Shown here in pieces: positions 62,631 to 64,000 of a DNA stretch of 64,000 bases. Position numbers and translations under genes: made by a program. The DNA comes from Ga0077527 sp964486865 (lineage in GTDB: Bacteria > Pseudomonadota > Gammaproteobacteria > Burkholderiales > SG8-41): positions 1-64,000 of the forward strand of contig CAZAOZ010000009.1 in NCBI GenBank assembly GCA_964486865.1, written 5' to 3'. How positions within the stretch are numbered: position 1 is the first letter of the stretch; every line of letters begins with the position of its first letter. The notes beneath the pieces are model-generated. The model did no database searches and was not told where the DNA came from. It saw only the letters and a list, made by a program, of their open reading frames with translations.

Positions 62631-64000
62631 ATGGATCATCCCCGTTCCAGGCTGACCTGGCTGCTGATCGCGATCGTCGGCGCGCTGACGGTCTGCCCGG
62701 TACTGATGCTGGTCCTGGGCAGTTTCTCGGAAGGGCTGACCGCCTTCGGCCGGTTCACGACCGCCAAGTATGTCGAGGCCTATACCGATGCGGCCTTCTA
62801 CGACGTGCTGCTCAACACGGTCATATTCGTGCTGGGCTCATCGACGCTGTCGGTGGTGCTGGCCACTTTTCTGGCCTACCTGAATACGCGCACCGACATC
62901 CCGTTCAAGTTCCTGTTCGGGGTCATCTCGGTCATCCCGATGATGATTCCGCATCTGCTGTTTTCGGTGAGCTGGGCGTTGCTGCTCAACCCTTCGAACG
63001 GGATGATGAATCTTGCATTGATGGAAGTCTTCGGCCTCGACAGCGCGCCGTTCAACATCTACACCATCTGGGGCATGATTCTCGTCGAGGGGCTGCTCGA
63101 CATGCCGATTGCCTACCTGATCATCGCGCCGGCAATGGCGTCGTTCGATGTGGCGCTGGAGGAGTCATCACGGGTTTTCGGCGCGGGGTCGCTGCGCACG
63201 CTGTTCCGCATCACGCTGCCGGTGCTGCGGCCCGCGCTCCTCGCGGCGCTCATCCTCGCCATTGTGCGCAGTCTCGCTTCGTTTGCCGCGCCGTCGGTGC
63301 TCGGCATGCCGGGCCGTGTTTATGTGCTGGCGACACATCTCTATGACATGATCTCCACCGGTTTTGCCACCGATTACGGCAAGGCGGCCGCGGTGGGCAT
63401 GAGTGTGCTGGTGACTTCGGTGACGCTGATCGTGATTTACCGCGCACTGACCGCGGCGAGCGAAAAGTACGTGACGATTTCCAGCCGCGGCTTCCGTCCG
63501 ACGATGATCGAACTTGGCAAGGCCAGAATGCCGCTGTTCGCCTTGGTGGGCGTACTGTCATTCATGCTGATCGTATTGCCGGTCGCGGTGCTGTTGTACA
63601 CCTCGTTTGTACCGTACAGCATGGTGCCGGGCGCGCGCGCGTTTTCAATGATGAGCCTCAAGCACTGGCACGATGTGCTGAACGACCCGATTTCGCTGCT
63701 GGCGCTGAAGAACAGCCTGTTCCTCGCCGTGGTCGGCGCGACGCTGGGCGTGATCCTGTCGGTGTTCGTGGCCTACGTCATCGTCAAGGTGAAAACCCGC
63801 GCCTCCGGGATACTGGAATCGCTGAGTTATCTCTCGTTTTCATTTCCCGGCATCGTGATCGGCGTCGGCTTCATGTGGTTCTTCGTGCAGACGCCGCTCT
63901 ACGCGACGATCTGGGCGTTGCTGCTGGGCTACATCGCGACCTATCTGCCGTACGGCATCCGGCCGATGTCCAGCGCCTTTGTCCAGGTGCACAGCCACCT
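62631..64000 (+). CDS. ABC transporter permease, two fused domains (FbpB-like), cut by window end
   Basis: 456 codons are visible with no stop. The first half has six hydrophobic segments with the ATPase-coupling EAA loop EESSRVFGAGSLRTLFRITL. After FRPTMIELGKARMPLFALVG a second set of segments begins (NSLFLAVVGATLGVILSVFV, LSFSFPGIVIGVGFMWFF), as in the single-chain permeases of FbpB/PhnV/ThiP type. The ATG at 62631 is 9 bases after the ATPase stop. The second EAA loop is beyond the end. Confidence 0.92.
   Translation, partial: MDHPRSRLTWLLIAIVGALTVCPVLMLVLGSFSEGLTAFGRFTTAKYVEAYTDAAFYDVLLNTVIFVLGSSTLSVVLATFLAYLNTRTDIPFKFLFGVISVIPMMIPHLLFSVSWALLLNPSNGMMNLALMEVFGLDSAPFNIYTIWGMILVEGLLDMPIAYLIIAPAMASFDVALEESSRVFGAGSLRTLFRITLPVLRPALLAALILAIVRSLASFAAPSVLGMPGRVYVLATHLYDMISTGFATDYGKAAAVGMSVLVTSVTLIVIYRALTAASEKYVTISSRGFRPTMIELGKARMPLFALVGVLSFMLIVLPVAVLLYTSFVPYSMVPGARAFSMMSLKHWHDVLNDPISLLALKNSLFLAVVGATLGVILSVFVAYVIVKVKTRASGILESLSYLSFSFPGIVIGVGFMWFFVQTPLYATIWALLLGYIATYLPYGIRPMSSAFVQVHSH

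Overview
The window looks like a chromosomal segment of a high-GC betaproteobacterium, probably Burkholderiales-like. The main reason is the many Bug/TctC-type extracytoplasmic solute receptors: eleven intact genes and one internally deleted copy, but only one membrane partner pair (tctBA). Around them is the catabolic repertoire typical of such genomes (enolase-superfamily enzyme, amidohydrolase, dienelactone hydrolase, RraA-like aldolase, TPP enzyme, SDR, aldo/keto reductase). No rRNA, tRNA, CRISPR array or intact transposase was seen.

Layout. 1-9.9 kb: DUF302 fragment, a Bug receptor, an exported methyltransferase-like protein, hydrolase, LOG-family protein, M50 protease, LVIVD protein and a STAS / HATPase / CNMP-PP2C partner-switching operon. 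10-19 kb: small secreted proteins, SemiSWEET, three Bug receptors, methyltransferase, metallo-beta-lactamase-fold protein, HupE/UreJ with its anchor. 19-33 kb: toxin-antitoxin modules, Bug receptors, a complete tctCBA operon running into aspartate dehydrogenase and an RraA-like protein, an enolase-superfamily/Bug pair, two decayed copies of one aminotransferase 3' end, and hflX.

34.9-40.3 kb is a visibly lower-GC accessory island. On the minus strand is a tight four-gene operon: ubiquitin-like protein ending in GGGG, candidate E2, JAB/JAMM peptidase, ThiF/E1-like enzyme. This is the same content and order as the BilABCD-type ubiquitin-like conjugation (antiphage) operons. Diverging from it are RHH, GNAT, XRE, ImmA/IrrE-like peptidase and a small Cys-rich protein. 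The two divergent promoters share a CTGGCC core in their spacers.

40.3-64 kb returns to core-like DNA: argininosuccinate lyase family protein, TA modules (one with a decayed hicA), GST, SDR, AKR, then an AhpE-like peroxiredoxin whose peroxidatic cysteine codon is an in-frame TGA, most simply a selenocysteine protein. Further on come amidohydrolase, dienelactone hydrolase, four more Bug receptors, a DUF559 endonuclease embedded in repeats, hydrolases, a TPP enzyme, and an FbpABC-like ABC transporter cut by the window end.

The intergenic DNA is rich in dispersed repeats: CCCTCTCCC/GGGAGAGGG hairpins, some with terminal inverted repeats; an AT-rich AATAAAAACAACAGGTTA motif in at least seven places; and several REP-like families. 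The two most interesting items are the ubiquitin-like island and the TGA-containing peroxiredoxin.
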